A stretch of 48,576 nt of DNA from Oscillospiraceae bacterium (GCA_017429325.1 JAFRPC010000042.1:1-48576); one strand, 5' to 3'. Shown: positions 35,877 through 45,575, counted from the first letter of the stretch. Notes: generated from the sequence alone by a model not told the origin. Made by a program: numbers and translations.

Positions 35877-36523
35877 GGACCAAAAATCTCTCTCACCTGT
35901 TCGGGCAGCTCCGTAATGGATTGCAGGACCGCGTCTGCCTCGGAGACGGCGCCGAAGCCGTAGGCCGCGTGGAGGAAGGGCAGCCCGGCCTGCCGGGCCG
36001 CGGCCCGGTCCCCCTCGGTGTCGCCCACGTAAACGGCCTGCTCAATGCCGTTCCGCTCCAGCACCAGGCGGATGTTCTCGCCCTTGGACAGGCCGGTGCG
36101 TCCGGCGTTTTCGTAGTCCTCGAAATAGCCGCCGGTGCGGTTGCCGGTGAAAAAGGCCTCGATGTAGCCCAGGCCGCAGTTGCTGACGACGGCCAGCAGA
36201 TAGTCCTGGGCCAGGGTCCGCAGCACCTCCTCGGTGCCGGGATAGAGCCGCCCGCCCCGCTCCGCCAGGGGCACGCACTCCGCGGCGCAGCAGCCCTCGA
36301 TAACCGCCTCCCGCCAGGCAGGCTCCGCCTCGGGAAAGACGACGGCGGCGATTTCCGGCAGGGTCTTGCCGCAGTAGCTCCGGCAGTCGTCGGGCGTGAA
36401 GCGCCGGGCGACACCGTGGGCGCGGCACCAGCCGTTCCAGGCCGGGGCAATGGTCTCAGCTGCGTCCCAGAGGGTGCCGTCCAAATCAAAGAGAACGGCC
36501 CTGGTTTTTTTCGGATTTGTCAT
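35873..36523 (-). CDS. HAD-superfamily hydrolase
   Basis: 216 residues from the ATG at 36523. Motif I is AVLFDLDGTLWDAAET. Motif II is LAVVSNCGLGYIEAFF (about 103-118). Motif III/IV are in SKGENIRLVLERN and AVYVGDTEGDRAAARQAGLPF. Cap type C1 (helical), as in phosphoglycolate phosphatase and beta-phosphoglucomutase. Substrate not assignable. It diverges from ansA with 58 bp between starts. The stop TAG lies in a GTAG hairpin foot (35876-35873), and a terminator follows. Confidence 0.85.
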   Translation of the reverse strand: MTNPKKTRAVLFDLDGTLWDAAETIAPAWNGWCRAHGVARRFTPDDCRSYCGKTLPEIAAVVFPEAEPAWREAVIEGCCAAECVPLAERGGRLYPGTEEVLRTLAQDYLLAVVSNCGLGYIEAFFTGNRTGGYFEDYENAGRTGLSKGENIRLVLERNGIEQAVYVGDTEGDRAAARQAGLPFLHAAYGFGAVSEADAVLQSITELPEQVREIFGP

Positions 36524-36551
36524 TGCAATTCCCCGCATTCTGTTGTACAAT
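36523..36551 (+). promoter_or_regulatory. Sigma-A promoter of ansA
   Basis: TTGCAA (36523-36528), 17 nt, TACAAT (36546-36551). It abuts the start codon of the divergent HAD gene. Confidence 0.75.
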
Positions 36552-36581
36552 AGCTTCAGCAATGATAAAGGAGAAGCACGG

Positions 36582-37586
36582 ATGAAGAATATCCTTTGTA
36601 TCGGCACCGGCGGCACCATCGCCTCGGAGCTCGCCTCCGACGGCCTGGCCCCGGAGCTCAACGCAGACCAGCTTCTGCACTACGTTCCCCAGATACGCGA
36701 ATTCTGCTGCCCGGTCTGCACCCAGATCTTCAGCATCGACAGCACCAATATGGCCCCCTCTCGCTGGCTGCAAATCGCGGCCTGCATCCGGGAGCACTAT
36801 GAAGACTACGACGGCTTTGTCATCACCCACGGCACCGACACTATGGCCTACACGGCGGCGGCCCTCTCCTATCTGATCCAGCGGAGCCCGAAGCCCATCA
36901 TCCTCACCGGCGCTCAGAAGCCCATCGGCTCCGACAACACCGACTCCAAAATCAATCTGGAGGACGCCTTCCGGTGTGCCTGCTCTCCCCTGCGGGGCGT
37001 CATGGTGGTGTTCAACGGCAAGGTGATTCTGGGGACCCGGGCCCGCAAGACCCACTCCAAGAGCTTCCGGGCCTTTTCCAGCATCAACTATCCGGATCTG
37101 GCCTACATCCAGGACGGCCACGTGCTGACCTTCATCCAGCCGCCCTGTCAGGACCGTCCCGTCTTCTACGACAAGCTGGGGGAGCGGGTGGCCCTGCTGA
37201 AGATGATACCGGGCACCGACAGCGCCCTGCTGGAGTGGCTGCTGGAGCACAACGACGCCCTGATCATCGAGAGCTTCGGCGTGGGCGGAATGCCCTCCTA
37301 TCGGGGGTCTGAATTCTATGACCTGATGGCGAAGGCCATTTCCCAGGGCAAGACCATCGTGATGACGACCCAAGTGGAGAACGAGGGCAGCAATTTGTCC
37401 ATCTACAGCGTGGGCAGCCGTTTGAAGACTGAGCTGGGTGTGCTGGAGGCCTACGACATGACCACGGAGGCCGTGGTGGCAAAGCTCATGTGGATCTTAG
37501 GGCGGACCAAGGACCCCCGGCAGATCCGCTGTCTGTTCTACTCCCCGGTGGCGGACGATTTGCTCTATCCGGTCTCGGATAGCTGA
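36582..37586 (+). CDS. ansA: Type I L-asparaginase
   Basis: 334 residues from the ATG at 36582 (AAAGGAG eight nt upstream). The first catalytic loop is CIGTGGTIAS with nucleophile Thr. The second is FVITHGTDTMAYTAAAL (Thr-Asp of the second triad), with Lys in ILTGAQKPIGSDNTDSKINL. No signal peptide, so it is cytoplasmic, consistent with type I. It hydrolyses asparagine to aspartate and ammonia. A terminator follows at 37596. Confidence 0.94.
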   Translation: MKNILCIGTGGTIASELASDGLAPELNADQLLHYVPQIREFCCPVCTQIFSIDSTNMAPSRWLQIAACIREHYEDYDGFVITHGTDTMAYTAAALSYLIQRSPKPIILTGAQKPIGSDNTDSKINLEDAFRCACSPLRGVMVVFNGKVILGTRARKTHSKSFRAFSSINYPDLAYIQDGHVLTFIQPPCQDRPVFYDKLGERVALLKMIPGTDSALLEWLLEHNDALIIESFGVGGMPSYRGSEFYDLMAKAISQGKTIVMTTQVENEGSNLSIYSVGSRLKTELGVLEAYDMTTEAVVAKLMWILGRTKDPRQIRCLFYSPVADDLLYPVSDS

Positions 37587-37595
37587 ATATCGCAC

Positions 37596-37625
37596 GGGCG
37601 GCCAATGGCCGCCCGATTTTTTTAT
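37596..37625 (+). terminator. Terminator after ansA
   Basis: GGGCGGCC-aat-GGCCGCCC followed by GATTTTTTTATT; it overlaps the end of the convergent GtrA gene. Confidence 0.85.
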
Positions 37626-38113
37626 TCCTGTGCCGCCTGTTTCTCCCGGCGGGGCTTGAAGACGAAATACCGCTGGCCGATATAATTGATGACGCAGTAG
37701 GTGAAAGTGCAGGCCAGCATCACAAGGCTCTCCCGGAATTTGGCCGGGTCCGCGTCCTTCGCCACGATGCCCTGGAGCCAGTCGGAGATACCGATAAAGA
37801 AGGGCAGCGTCATCAGGTACTCGAAGACCTTGAGCAGCAGGACCTTGGCGATCAAATAGCTGGCTGCCACGGAAATCACAAATTTGACAGGCCAGACGCG
37901 GGAGATTGGAATGCCGCGGAAAGTGACAAAGCGGTTGAGCACAAAGGAGATGGCCGTCTGCATGGCGAATTCGATGACAAGGCTCTCATGCTCCCCCACC
38001 GCAAAGACGTGGTGAAGGACCAGCATAATGACGTTGCAGACGCCGTAGTTGAGGACCCCCAGCCCCACATAGAGCCAGAAGGTCTTATCCAGAATCTTCT
38101 TCAATTTATTCAT
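37622..38113 (-). CDS. GtrA-family membrane protein
   Basis: 163 residues with four hydrophobic helices: about 14-36, 44-66, 72-95 and 128-147. The family pattern includes NFVLNRFVTF (here AISFVLNRFVTFRG) and YCVINYIGQRYFVF near the end. GtrA proteins are thought to flip or carry lipid-linked sugars for wall glycosylation. The ATG overlaps the GH25 stop by 8 nt, with CGGAGG upstream, so the two are co-expressed. Confidence 0.88.
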   Translation of the reverse strand: MNKLKKILDKTFWLYVGLGVLNYGVCNVIMLVLHHVFAVGEHESLVIEFAMQTAISFVLNRFVTFRGIPISRVWPVKFVISVAASYLIAKVLLLKVFEYLMTLPFFIGISDWLQGIVAKDADPAKFRESLVMLACTFTYCVINYIGQRYFVFKPRREKQAAQE

Positions 38114-38876
38114 GCTGTTCCTCCGGTGCGTACATCAGGTCCATGTCCACAATGGTGTCGATCCCCTCCACGCGGCCCTGGCCGGTAAACTGCCAGAACG
38201 AGACCCGGTAGCCGAAGCTCTGGGCGTCCTGATACTCGGCGAGCCAGAAGGGATAGTCGGTCAGATTTTCCAGGTGCATAATGGAATAGCCATAGCGCTG
38301 ATTGAAATAGACGCCGGCCTCATAGCCGTTCTCTGTGACGGTCCGGCAGAAGGCCAGGGCGTACTCCCCTACGGAAGAGTTTGCCTTGCCGCCGGTGCGG
38401 CCCTTGGAAACCTCCTCCCAGTCGAAGAAGACGGGAAGCTCCAGCGGCACGCCGTCCAGCATCTCTACCACCCAGGCGGCTTCCTCCAGGGCCTCCGCCT
38501 CGGAGACGGCCTGGGAGTAAAAGTAGACGCCGACCCGGAGCCCGGCATTCCGGGCATCAACATAGTTGCGGGCAAAGGACTCGTCCAGCTTCAGCCCCCC
38601 GGCGGTGTAGCCCCGGTAGCCGATGCGCAGGATCGCGAAGTCCACGCCGTCGGCTCTGACCCGCTCCCAGTCGATCTCGCCCTGGTGGTCGGAGACATCC
38701 ACGCCCAGCACAGCGTTGGGATAGGCGGGGCGTCCCTTTTCGTCCAGGGAATAGTCCTCCAGGCGACGGTCATTCATGGGAATGCTGGGCCAGGAGGGGA
38801 TGACGGAGTCAATAGAACAGGCCGCCAGCAGAAAACACAGACACAGCAGCAGCAAGCCGCGCAGGGATCTCCTCAA
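38106..38876 (-). CDS. GH25-family lysozyme-like lipoprotein
   Basis: 256 residues from a TTG at 38876 (AAGGAGG eight nt upstream; a GTG at 38894 is in frame but lies before the binding site). The N-terminus reads MRRSLRG then a hydrophobic run and lipobox LLAAC. The GH25 barrel opens with LGVDVSDHQGEIDWERV, continues RIGYRGYTAGGLKLDE and YFYSQAV, and has the catalytic Asp/Glu pair in FFDWEEV. WLAEYQDA and SFWQFTGQGRVEGI are near the end. Muramidase activity on the cell's own wall is likely. Confidence 0.92.
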   Translation of the reverse strand: MRRSLRGLLLLCLCFLLAACSIDSVIPSWPSIPMNDRRLEDYSLDEKGRPAYPNAVLGVDVSDHQGEIDWERVRADGVDFAILRIGYRGYTAGGLKLDESFARNYVDARNAGLRVGVYFYSQAVSEAEALEEAAWVVEMLDGVPLELPVFFDWEEVSKGRTGGKANSSVGEYALAFCRTVTENGYEAGVYFNQRYGYSIMHLENLTDYPFWLAEYQDAQSFGYRVSFWQFTGQGRVEGIDTIVDMDLMYAPEEQHE

Positions 38877-38909
38877 AGCTCCATCCTCCTTCACACAGAA
38901 TTTTAGAGT

Positions 38910-38938
38910 ATTATAACATATCTTTTCAAAAAAACCAA
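38910..38938 (-). promoter_or_regulatory. Promoter of the GH25-GtrA operon
   Basis: The minus strand reads TTGGTT (38938-38933), 17 nt, TATAAT (38915-38910). It is divergent from the CapA promoter. Confidence 0.65.
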
Positions 38939-38957
38939 CTGAAAAATAAAATAATGA

Positions 38958-38986
38958 TTGAGTTTTTGCAAAATATGTTGTAAAAT
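38958..38986 (+). promoter_or_regulatory. Promoter of the CapA-family gene
   Basis: TTGAGT (38958-38963), 17 nt, TAAAAT (38981-38986), about 70 nt before the start codon. Confidence 0.6.
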
Positions 38987-39056
38987 AATTTGGATTTCCA
39001 ACAAAACCCTGTTTTTTGAGAAATTTGTTTCACAACTTGTCCGCCGGAGGTCTTTC

Positions 39057-40325
39057 ATGGCTGACCAATCTTTCAACAATTTAGAGGAGCAGCTTCGGCA
39101 GGACCGGAGGCTCGGGAAAACCCGTCGGCGCAAGCGGAGGCTGCGTCGGCTGCTGCCCTTTGTAATTTTGCTGGCCCTCCTTGCGCTGCTCTTTTTTGTC
39201 CTCCGGGGCGAGCGGGAGCCCACCCCCACGGAGACGGAGACGCTGCCGCCCGGCAGTTCCTCTGCCACCATCAGCTTCGTAGGCGACATCAATCTGGACC
39301 AGCAAATGATGCTCTCCTTCCGTGTGGGCGCCGACTATGACTTTTCTCCTCTCTTTCGGCGCATCACTGCCCGTCTGACCTCCGCGGACCTGACCGTCGG
39401 CAACTTTGAAGGCAGTCTGACCGGTTCGGACGAGGTCTCGGAGCACAACTACCCCGCCGCCCTGCTGCGGGACCTCTACGCCGCGGGCTTCGACATCCTC
39501 CAGACGGCCAACTCCTACAGCATCCAGAACGGGATCACCGGGCTGAGCGAGACCAAGCAGGCCATTGCGGAAGCAGGCATGATCCCCCTGGGGACCTGGA
39601 GCTCCCCCGAAGACCGGGCCCTCAACCCCGTTCTGATTCAGGAGGTCAACGGCATCCGCTTCGCCTTTCTCGCCTTCACCAAGGGGATGAACAATCTGCG
39701 GCTGCCGGTCGGCGCGGAATACTGCGTGAATCTGCTCTATCAGGATTACGACACGAACTACACGCAGTTGGACCGGGAGAGCATCATCTCGGCGGTGAAT
39801 CAGGCGCGGCTGCTGTCCCCGGACGTCATCATCGCAATGGTCCACTGGGGCAGCGAGTATGACCGGGAGATCGCCCAATCCCAGAAGGAAGCCGCCGAGC
39901 TGCTTTTTGACTGCGGGGTGCATCTGGTCATCGGCTCCCATTCCCACTACGTAGGGCCTATGGAGCTGCGGTCCCGGAACATCTCCCCCATGGGCGGCAG
40001 CTTCCTTGCCTACAGCCTCGGAGATTTCGTATCCATCGCCGACAACAGTTCCGCCAGAAACGGCTGTATTCTGTCTGTCAGCTTTTTGAAGGACGGCAGC
40101 GACCTCTCCATCTCCCGGCTGGAATACACTCCGATTTATTCCGCCGCTCCCTCCGAGGAGCTGGAGATCAAGAGCTACGAGATTCTGGACACCATGGACG
40201 CCATTTCCTTCTACGACAGCGGCTACTATGACCGAGTCTCGGAAAAGCTCTATGACCGGCTCGTCACTGCGGTGGAGAAGATGAAGGAGCAGACCGGTCT
40301 CGGCGAATACCAAACAGGAAAATGA
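39057..40325 (+). CDS. CapA/PgsA-family membrane-anchored metallophosphatase-like protein
   Basis: 422 residues from the ATG at 39057 (GGAGG six nt upstream). About 35 basic residues, then one membrane helix (about 42-60), a short Thr/Pro linker, then the CapA fold: ISFVGDINLDQQM, LTVGNFEGSLTG, TANSYSIQN, VIIAMVHWGSEYD and VIGSHSHYVGPME, in the usual order. The central Asn-His motif (TANNH in most members) is replaced by ANSYS. Role probably in poly-gamma-glutamate or wall polymer handling. A terminator follows. Confidence 0.9.
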   Translation: MADQSFNNLEEQLRQDRRLGKTRRRKRRLRRLLPFVILLALLALLFFVLRGEREPTPTETETLPPGSSSATISFVGDINLDQQMMLSFRVGADYDFSPLFRRITARLTSADLTVGNFEGSLTGSDEVSEHNYPAALLRDLYAAGFDILQTANSYSIQNGITGLSETKQAIAEAGMIPLGTWSSPEDRALNPVLIQEVNGIRFAFLAFTKGMNNLRLPVGAEYCVNLLYQDYDTNYTQLDRESIISAVNQARLLSPDVIIAMVHWGSEYDREIAQSQKEAAELLFDCGVHLVIGSHSHYVGPMELRSRNISPMGGSFLAYSLGDFVSIADNSSARNGCILSVSFLKDGSDLSISRLEYTPIYSAAPSEELEIKSYEILDTMDAISFYDSGYYDRVSEKLYDRLVTAVEKMKEQTGLGEYQTGK

Positions 40326-40349
40326 CGCCGAACAAAACCCCATAGAAAG

Positions 40350-40396
40350 ACCGACAGCGGAGCTCGTTGTGAGCCCTGCTGTCGGTTTCATTTTTG
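40350..40396 (+). terminator. Terminator after the CapA-family gene
   Basis: Outer stem ACCGACAGC / GCTGTCGGT with an inner GGAGCTC / GAGCCC, followed by TTCATTTTTG. Confidence 0.8.
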
Positions 40397-42028
40397 TTAT
40401 TCCGCGGAGATCAGGTAGTAGTAGATGGGCTGGCCGCCGTTGATCAGGCTGATCTCGGCGTCGGGGCAGTGCTTCTGGAAGATTTTCAGGGCTTTTTCCG
40501 CCGTCTTCTCGTCGATGTCCTCGCCGTAGAAGATGGTGACGATCTCCTTGCCCTCGCTGGCGATCTTCTCCGCCAGGCCCTTCAGCAGACTGTTCACATC
40601 GCGGCTGGTGCCGAAAAGGGCGGAGCCGTAGAGGGCCAGATAGTCCCCCTCATGGATGCTGTAGCCGTCGAATTCGGAGTTGCGGGCCGCGTATGTCACC
40701 TGCATGGTGGAGACGTTGTGCCGCGCCTCCCGCATAGCCATCAGGTTCTCCTCCACCGAAGCGTCGGGGTCGAAGGCCAGCATGGCGCTGATGCCCTGTG
40801 GAATGGTCCTGGAGCGGACCACCACCACCTGCTTTTCTGTCAGGGGCTGGGCCTGCTCGGCGGCAAGAATGATATTCTTGTTGTTGGGGAAGACAAAGAC
40901 CGTCTCTGCGGGGGTGCGGTTGATGGCCTGGGCAATGTCCTGGGTGGAGGGGTTCATGGTCTGACCGCCCTTGATGACCTGGTCCGCGCCTAAGTCCCTG
41001 AACACAGCGTTCAGACCCTCTCCGGCGCAGACAGCTACCATGCCGTACTGCTTCTCGGGCTTCGCCACCTGGTTGTTGCGCTCCGCCTCGGAGAGCACCT
41101 TCTCGGTGTGCTGGAGGCGCATGTTTTCAATCTTCACCGTGACCAGGCCGCCGTAGGTCAGGGCCTTTTCAATGACCTCGCCGGGGTGGTTGGTATGTAC
41201 ATGGACCTTGATGATCTCGTCGTCGTCCACGAGAACCAGGCTGTCGCCCATGGTGTTCAGCCATTCCCGCAGGGCCTCAGGGTCGCCCTGGTTGTCCCGG
41301 GAGACGATGAACTCCGTACAGTAGCCAAAGGTGATGTCCCCGGTCTCGAAGTCGGAGAAGTTGGCCTGATCCTTGACAGGGGTCTCCGTTCCAGACTCGG
41401 GAGCGATGACGTCCTCGCCCCGCAGGGAGGAGAGCATCGCGTTGAGAATGGTGATCCAGCCCACGCCGCCGGCATCCACCACGCCGGCCTTTTTCAGGAC
41501 CGGGTTCTGGTTGACCGTGTCCTCCAAGGCGATCTTCCCTGCGTCAATGGCCGATTGCAGGGCCAGTTCCACATAGTCATTTTCCCGGACCGCCTCCTGG
41601 GCGCCTGCGGCTGCCAGCCGGGCAACGGTAAGAATGGTGCCCTCGGCGGGCTTCATGACTGCCTTGTAGGCGCTCTCCACACCAATCTGCATCGCCTCGG
41701 CAAAGCGGACGCCGGTGGCCTCCTCCGCGCCCTTGAGGCTCTTGGCGATGCCCCGGAAGAGCAGGGAGAGGATGACGCCGGAATTGCCGCGGGCGCCCCG
41801 CAGCAGGGCGGAGGCGGTGATGTCGGCAGCCCTGGTGAGGCTGGGGTCCTCCGCCTGCTTGAGGTCGGCCACGGCATTGTTGAGGGTCATGCTCATGTTG
41901 GTGCCCGTGTCGCCGTCCGGCACAGGGAAGACGTTCAGCTCGTTGATATGTTGTTTGTTGATTTCAATGGCGGCTGCGGCGCTGATGATCATGCGCCGGA
42001 AATCCGCACCGTCTATCGTCTGTCTCAC
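40397..42028 (-). CDS. fakA: DAK2-domain kinase, FakA/YloV type
   Basis: 543 residues from a GTG at 42028 (GGAGGGG eight nt upstream; earlier frame lies within the Asp23 gene). The DAK2 nucleotide-binding domain has NELNVFPVPDGDTGTNMSMT, LLRGARGNSGVILSLLFRG and GVVDAGGVGWITIL. The middle and C-terminal FakA regions include DDDEIIKVHVHTNHPGEVIE and ALYGSALFG. FakA phosphorylates fatty acids held by FakB; no FakB is in the window. It follows the Asp23 gene by 16 nt, the standard YloU-YloV order. Confidence 0.9.
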   Translation of the reverse strand: MRQTIDGADFRRMIISAAAAIEINKQHINELNVFPVPDGDTGTNMSMTLNNAVADLKQAEDPSLTRAADITASALLRGARGNSGVILSLLFRGIAKSLKGAEEATGVRFAEAMQIGVESAYKAVMKPAEGTILTVARLAAAGAQEAVRENDYVELALQSAIDAGKIALEDTVNQNPVLKKAGVVDAGGVGWITILNAMLSSLRGEDVIAPESGTETPVKDQANFSDFETGDITFGYCTEFIVSRDNQGDPEALREWLNTMGDSLVLVDDDEIIKVHVHTNHPGEVIEKALTYGGLVTVKIENMRLQHTEKVLSEAERNNQVAKPEKQYGMVAVCAGEGLNAVFRDLGADQVIKGGQTMNPSTQDIAQAINRTPAETVFVFPNNKNIILAAEQAQPLTEKQVVVVRSRTIPQGISAMLAFDPDASVEENLMAMREARHNVSTMQVTYAARNSEFDGYSIHEGDYLALYGSALFGTSRDVNSLLKGLAEKIASEGKEIVTIFYGEDIDEKTAEKALKIFQKHCPDAEISLINGGQPIYYYLISAE

Positions 42029-42044
42029 CGGTAGTTCCCCTCCA

Positions 42045-42401
42045 TTATGCGCCGGCGAGCATGGAGTCGATAAACACGTTGACGGTTCTGACCCCGGTCT
42101 CTGTGGTCTTCTGCACGACGTAGCGAACCTCAGAAATAATGGACTCTGCCACAGCGGTGAGGTTGATGCCGTGGTCCACGATGATATGCAGGTCAATGGA
42201 AACGGTGTCATCGTCGTGGAAGGTGACTAGGACGCCCTTGCCCATCGCTTCCTTGCGCAGCAGGTGGACCAGCCCGTCAGTCATGGAGCGGACAGCCATA
42301 CCCTTCACGCCGAAGCAATTGGAGGCAGCCATTCCGACAATGTTGGTGAAGACGCTGCTGCTGACGGTGATGCCGCCCTTTTCTGTTTGCCTCTGAATCA
42401 T
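42045..42401 (-). CDS. Asp23/Gls24-family protein (YloU type)
   Basis: 118 residues from the ATG at 42401 (AGGAGG upstream). It starts with GGITVSSSVFTNIVGMAASN, then LVTFHDDDTVSIDLHIIVDHG and SEVRYVVQKTTETGVRTVNVFI, the family core. No signal or membrane segment. Family members are associated with the envelope and fatty-acid kinase, and the pairing with the DAK gene supports that. Promoter at 42453-42481. Confidence 0.92.
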   Translation of the reverse strand: MIQRQTEKGGITVSSSVFTNIVGMAASNCFGVKGMAVRSMTDGLVHLLRKEAMGKGVLVTFHDDDTVSIDLHIIVDHGINLTAVAESIISEVRYVVQKTTETGVRTVNVFIDSMLAGA

Positions 42402-42452
42402 AGAAAAACCTCCTGTCGGTGGTTGGATTTGGTAACGCAATGCCTTGCTTGT

Positions 42453-42481
42453 ATTGTAACCGATTTTGTGTGAAGATACAA
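42453..42481 (-). promoter_or_regulatory. Promoter of the Asp23-fakA operon
   Basis: The minus strand reads TTGTAT (42481-42476), 17 nt, TACAAT (42458-42453). It starts 4 nt past the valS stop codon. Confidence 0.6.
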
Positions 42482-42484
42482 GTA

Positions 42485-45127
42485 TTATTTTTGCAGCTTG
42501 CGCAGGCGCTGGGCACTTTCTTCGAGCTGGGTCAGCAGCTTGCGGTTCTGCTCCAGCTTGTCCCGCTGGACCTGGATGACGTTGGCAGGGGCTCTGGAGA
42601 CAAACTTCTCGTTGGCGAGCTGGGCTTCTGCCCTGGCGATCTCCTTTTTGGCGTTTTCGCTCTCCTTCTCCACCCGGGCCAGCTCCTTCTCCACGTCCAC
42701 CAGCTGGGCCAGGGGCAGATAGAGCCGGGCGTCGGCGGTGACGCACTGGGCCATATCCTCATGCCCCTCCGGCTCCTGCCCGGAGACGAAGACGCGGTCC
42801 GCATAGGCCAGCCGCGTGATGAAGGCAGCGCCCTCGGTGAAGACCTCCTGCTTGTCCGTCACCACGTAGAGGTCGGCCTTCTTGGAGGGAGGCACGTTCA
42901 TTTCGGCGCGGCGGTTGCGGACGGTGCGGATGGCCTGCATGACGGAGTCCATGTGCTGCTCCTCGGTGGGATAGTCCAGACTCTCGTCGTACTCGGGCCA
43001 CTTCGCCGTGATCAGAGCCTCGCCCGCATGGGGGATGGCCTGCCAGATCTCCTCCGTGACAAAGGGCATGAAGGGGTGCATCAGCCGCAGGATCTGGTCC
43101 AGCACGTAGAGCAAGACCTGCTGGGCCGTCAGCTTGGCGGCCTCGTCCTCGCCGTAGAGGCGGGCCTTGGTAAGCTCGATGTACCAGTCGCAGTAGTCGT
43201 CCCAGATAAAGTCGTAAATCTTCTGGATGGCCACGCCCAGCTCAAACTTCTCCAGGTTCTCGGTGGCTTCCCGGACCGTGCGGTTCAGCTTGGAGAGGAT
43301 CCAGCGGTCAGCGATCTCCAGCTTTTCCGCCGCTGGAAGCTCGTTGCGTTCGATGGAGAGGTTCATCATCACATAGCGGCTGGCGTTCCAGAGCTTGTTG
43401 GCAAAGTTCCGCATGGCCTCGCAGTGCTCCACATAGAAGCGCATGTCGTTGCCGGGACTGTTGCCGGTGATCATGTTCATCCGCAGGGCGTCGGAGCCGT
43501 AGCGCTCGATCATTTCCAGGGGGTCAATGCCGTTGCCCAGGGACTTGGACATCTTGCGGCCCTTGTCGTCCCGCACCAGGCCGTGGATCAGGACGGTGTG
43601 GAAGGGCGGCCTGCCGGTGTGCTCACAGGCAGAGAAGATCATCCGGGCCACCCAGAAGAAGATGATGTCGTAGCCCGTCACCAGCACGTCGGTGGGATAG
43701 AAATAGTCCAGGTCCGGGGTCTTCTCGGGCCAGCCCAGGATCTCAAAGGGCCAGAGGGCGGAGGAGAACCAGGTGTCCAGCACGTCGGGGTCCCGCTCAA
43801 TGTTCCTGCTGCCGCAGGCCTCGCAGCAGAGGGCGTCCTGCCGGGAGACGGTCACGTGGCCGCAGTCGGCGCAGTACCAGGCGGGGATCTGGTGGCCCCA
43901 CCAGAGCTGCCGGGAGATGCACCAGTCGCGCACGTTCTCCATCCAATTGGTATAGGTCTTGGTGAAGCGCTCGGGGACGAATCTGGTCTCCCCTTCCCGG
44001 ACCACCCGCAGGGCTTCCCCGGCCAGAGGCTGCATCTTCACGAACCACTGGGCGGAGATAATGGGCTCCACGTCGCTGTGACAGCGGTAGCAGGTGCCCA
44101 CGTTGTGGGAATAGGGCTCGGTCTTTTCCAGCAGGCCCAGGGCCTCCAGGTCCGCCACCACGGCCTTGCGGGCCTCGTAGCGGTCCATGCCGCAGTAGCG
44201 ACCGCCGTTCTCGTTGATGGTGCCGTCGTCGGCGATGACCTTGACGGAGTCCAGGTTGTGGCGCAGACCTACCTCGAAGTCGTTGGGGTCATGGGCGGGG
44301 GTCATCTTGACGCAGCCGGTGCCGAAGTCCATCTCCACGTACTCGTCCGCCACAATTGGGATCTCCCGGTTCATCAGCGGCAGGATGCAGGTCTTGCCCA
44401 CCAGATGCTTGTAGCGCTCGTCGTCCGGATGCACCGCCACACCGGTGTCGCCCATCATGGTCTCGGGCCGGGTGGTGGCTACCACCAGATAGCCGCTGCC
44501 GTCGGTCAGCGGATAGCGCATATGCCAGAGATTGCCGGGCTTGTCCACGTACTCCACCTCGGCGTCGGAGAGCGCCGTGACGCAGTGGGGGCACCAGTTG
44601 ATGATGCGGCTGCCCTTATAAATCAAGCCCTTTTCATAGAGGCTCACGAAGACCTCACGCACGGCCTTGGAGCAGCCCTCGTCCATGGTGAAGCGGGCGC
44701 GGTCCCAGTCGCAGGAGGCGCCGAGCTTCTTTTGCTGCTCGACGATGCGGTTTCCGTATTTATGCTTCCAGTCCCAGACCCGCTCCAGGAACTTCTCGCG
44801 GCCCAGGTCGTAGCGGGTGAGCCCCTCCTTGCGGAGCTCCTCCTCGACCCGGATCTGGGTAGCGATGCCGGCATGGTCCACACCTGGGACCCAGAGAGCC
44901 GCATAGCCCTGCATCCGCTTGAAGCGGATCAGAATGTCCTGCAAGGCCGCGTCCATGGCGTGGCCCATGTGGAGCTGGCCCGTGACATTGGGGGGCGGCA
45001 TGACGATGGTGAAGGGCTTCTTGTCCGGGTCGCGCTCGGTCTTGAAGAAGCCGTTGTCCTGCCAGAATCGGTAGATCCTGTCCTCGACCTGCTTCGGGTC
45101 GTAAGTCTTGGGGAGTTCTCTTGCCAT
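42485..45127 (-). CDS. valS: Valyl-tRNA synthetase
   Basis: 880 residues. Class Ia synthetase: HIGH-type motif in [14 protein letters not shown] (45-58 or so), CP1 editing domain with [17 protein letters not shown] motif in [12 protein letters not shown], anticodon-binding domain, and a C-terminal coiled coil (about 810-880, [17 protein letters not shown]). A zinc-finger-like [10 protein letters not shown]...CCEACGSRN is in the middle. AAGGAGG precedes the ATG. Expression is controlled by the T-box leader, so it should rise when tRNA-Val is uncharged. Confidence 0.97.
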   Translation of the reverse strand: MARELPKTYDPKQVEDRIYRFWQDNGFFKTERDPDKKPFTIVMPPPNVTGQLHMGHAMDAALQDILIRFKRMQGYAALWVPGVDHAGIATQIRVEEELRKEGLTRYDLGREKFLERVWDWKHKYGNRIVEQQKKLGASCDWDRARFTMDEGCSKAVREVFVSLYEKGLIYKGSRIINWCPHCVTALSDAEVEYVDKPGNLWHMRYPLTDGSGYLVVATTRPETMMGDTGVAVHPDDERYKHLVGKTCILPLMNREIPIVADEYVEMDFGTGCVKMTPAHDPNDFEVGLRHNLDSVKVIADDGTINENGGRYCGMDRYEARKAVVADLEALGLLEKTEPYSHNVGTCYRCHSDVEPIISAQWFVKMQPLAGEALRVVREGETRFVPERFTKTYTNWMENVRDWCISRQLWWGHQIPAWYCADCGHVTVSRQDALCCEACGSRNIERDPDVLDTWFSSALWPFEILGWPEKTPDLDYFYPTDVLVTGYDIIFFWVARMIFSACEHTGRPPFHTVLIHGLVRDDKGRKMSKSLGNGIDPLEMIERYGSDALRMNMITGNSPGNDMRFYVEHCEAMRNFANKLWNASRYVMMNLSIERNELPAAEKLEIADRWILSKLNRTVREATENLEKFELGVAIQKIYDFIWDDYCDWYIELTKARLYGEDEAAKLTAQQVLLYVLDQILRLMHPFMPFVTEEIWQAIPHAGEALITAKWPEYDESLDYPTEEQHMDSVMQAIRTVRNRRAEMNVPPSKKADLYVVTDKQEVFTEGAAFITRLAYADRVFVSGQEPEGHEDMAQCVTADARLYLPLAQLVDVEKELARVEKESENAKKEIARAEAQLANEKFVSRAPANVIQVQRDKLEQNRKLLTQLEESAQRLRKLQK

Positions 45128-45183
45128 ATTGTTTTCCTCCTTTGATAAGATAGCTGTTTTTCAAAGAGATGCGTGCGTCGAAA

Positions 45184-45250
45184 CGCCACCTCATCCGTCA
45201 TCCGCCTTGCGTGAGACGGCGGATGCCACCTTCCCCTCAAGGGGAAGGCA
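45184..45250. repeat. Double-hairpin repeat in the valS leader
   Basis: CATCCGCC-gtctcacgcaa-type outer stem (CATCCGCCT / GGCGGATG around 45198-45226) followed by CCTTCCCCT-c-AAGGGGAAGG. The same element type is at 2844, 25361 and 29131. It lies between the T-box terminator and the valS start. Confidence 0.7.
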
Positions 45251-45260
45251 AAAATTGAAA

Positions 45261-45485
45261 ACCGCCCTGAACCTGTGTTCAGGGCGGCATAAATATACCG
45301 TGGTACCACCTGAATTCCCGGCAAAGGCCGGGCACTCTGCCTCTGTAACGGGAGAACCCGTCCCGGCTTAATGACTTCAGCCGGACCGCTCCGAAGCGAC
45401 CTTCCGTTCCCTCCGGCAAGGCTCGCACCAACCGCCTTGTCTCTGGACCCTTGCAGGAACGTACTCCTCTTCCTCCTCGCGTTTG
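45261..45485 (-). promoter_or_regulatory. T-box riboswitch of valS
   Basis: The minus-strand transcript has a stem I apical region (AGAGACAAGGCGGTTGGTGC, then GAGCC), a likely specifier GUC (valine) at 45400-45398 in GGAAGGTCGCTTC, and the T-box sequence AGGTGGTACCACGG (45311-45298). A terminator CCGCCCTGAAC / GTTCAGGGCGG then TTTTC follows (45288-45261). This is a transcriptional T-box. The specifier position is a reading by eye. Confidence 0.9.
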
Positions 45486-45489
45486 GAAC

Positions 45490-45518
45490 AGTATATACCT
45501 GTTTTTCGATTTTGTCAA
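45490..45518 (-). promoter_or_regulatory. Sigma-A promoter of valS
   Basis: The minus strand reads TTGACA (45518-45513), 17 nt, TATACT (45495-45490). Confidence 0.88.
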
Positions 45519-45546
45519 CTTCTTTTTCCGGTTTTGAAAAAAGTTC

Positions 45547-45575
45547 GTGACATTTCCGAACATCTGCGGTATAAT
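45547..45575 (+). promoter_or_regulatory. Promoter of the small lipoprotein gene
   Basis: GTGACA (45547-45552), 17 nt, TATAAT (45570-45575). Confidence 0.8.
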
